In this document: one piece after another, positions 63,807 through 64,000 of the stretch
Position numbering within the stretch: the stretch's first letter is position 1
How the letters are laid out: each line of letters opens with the position of its first letter
DNA from: Streptomyces antimicrobicus
Lineage (GTDB): Bacteria > Actinomycetota > Actinomycetes > Streptomycetales > Streptomycetaceae
Assembly: GCF_020532625.1 (NCBI RefSeq)
Contig: NZ_JAJAUY010000001.1
Span: 62,001-126,000 of the forward strand
Direction: 5' to 3'
DNA length: 64,000 bases
Position numbers and translations under genes: made by a program
The notes under the pieces: generated by a model
The model's input: the letters and a program-made list of their open reading frames with translations, nothing else
Database searches by the model: none
Told to the model about the DNA's origin: nothing

Positions 63807-64000
63807 GTGACGCTGACCGACGCCGACCTGTCCGCCGCCCTCGTCGGCTCCACCGTGGTGGTCACCGGGGGAGGAGGGCTGGTCGGATCCCGCATCACCG
63901 CCCGCCTTCGCGCGGCCGGGGCCCGGGTGATCGCCGTGGGCAAGCTCGACGCCTATCCAGCCACCGTCCATGCCGACCTGTTCGGCGTCCGTCCCACCGA
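63807..64000 (+). CDS. NAD-dependent epimerase/dehydratase, 5' part
   Basis: Start of an extended SDR protein, truncated by the window end after about 64 codons. GTG 63807 has GAGGAG 6-7 bases ahead. The N-terminus VTLTDADLSAALVGSTVVVTGGGGLVGSRI contains the Rossmann GGGGLVG motif (GxxGxxG) and RAAGARVIAVGK follows, so NAD-binding is clear. Probably a nucleotide-sugar epimerase working with the glycosyltransferase on the other strand. Substrate cannot be decided from this portion. Confidence 0.85.
   Translation, partial: MTLTDADLSAALVGSTVVVTGGGGLVGSRITARLRAAGARVIAVGKLDAYPATVHADLFGVRPT

Overview
The window is a high-GC actinomycete chromosome segment, almost certainly from a Streptomyces. Evidence: about 70 percent G+C with strong third-position GC, frequent GTG/TTG starts, many 4-bp start/stop overlaps, several apparently leaderless genes, and lineage markers such as the polar-growth pair scy-filP, a 566-residue IcmA-type mutase, a GlgE operon and DUF6230/DUF6114 envelope genes. 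From memory, the gene order matches the SCO5390-SCO5447 core region of S. coelicolor, so most of the window is conserved chromosome. Accessory patches lie at the left end (IS5-like remnant), around 23.9-24.6 kb (unrecognised gene) and from 61.0 kb to the right end (gene fragment, glycosyltransferase/regulator/epimerase).

Layout. 0-3.4 kb: IS remnant, MerR regulator divergent from an Old Yellow Enzyme, a luciferase-like monooxygenase and a small Cys/His protein. 3.4-7.3 kb: two tandem ABC-2 ATPase/permease pairs. 7.3-12.9 kb: filP and scy, coiled-coil cytoskeletal proteins of hyphal tip growth. 13.0-15.8 kb: methylmalonyl-CoA epimerase, thiolase and MeaB GTPase, which serve short-chain acyl-CoA and B12-mutase metabolism together with icmA at 24.8 kb. 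15.9 kb: a 24-codon gene for ribosomal protein bL37. 16.0-18.7 kb: MarR regulator and a three-gene AIM24 operon. 18.8-23.9 kb: two DUF3817 membrane proteins sharing an upstream element, a thiamine-binding protein, a GH6-like lipoprotein lacking a catalytic Asp, an ArsR/MFS pair and a MarR.

26.6-31.6 kb: TetR regulator, thioredoxin-TPR co-chaperone and an uncharacterised envelope operon (DUF6230, DUF6114, Pro/Ser-rich protein) preceded by sites resembling the TetR gene's own promoter site. 31.7-37.8 kb: central carbon block pyk, ackA, pta and divergent pfkA. 37.8-39.4 kb: HTH protein and a MerR-thioredoxin pair. 39.4-50.1 kb: the complete GlgE pathway operon glgE-treS-mak-glgB with divergent glgP, converting trehalose to alpha-glucan and back. 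50.3-61 kb: exported and cell-surface genes: acidic secreted protein, M4 metalloprotease, polyprenyl sugar transferase, GDP-fucose genes fcl and gmd, a large LamG surface protein and a lipoprotein. 61-64 kb: degraded immunity-like fragment, family 2 glycosyltransferase, HTH/TPR-type regulator and the first part of an NAD-dependent epimerase.

No rRNA, tRNA, CRISPR array, complete insertion sequence or recognised antibiotic cluster is visible. The best candidates for undescribed biology are the TetR-linked DUF6230/DUF6114 envelope operon, the shared element in front of both DUF3817 genes, and the altered GH6-like protein. All positions and motifs were read by eye; no database search was run.
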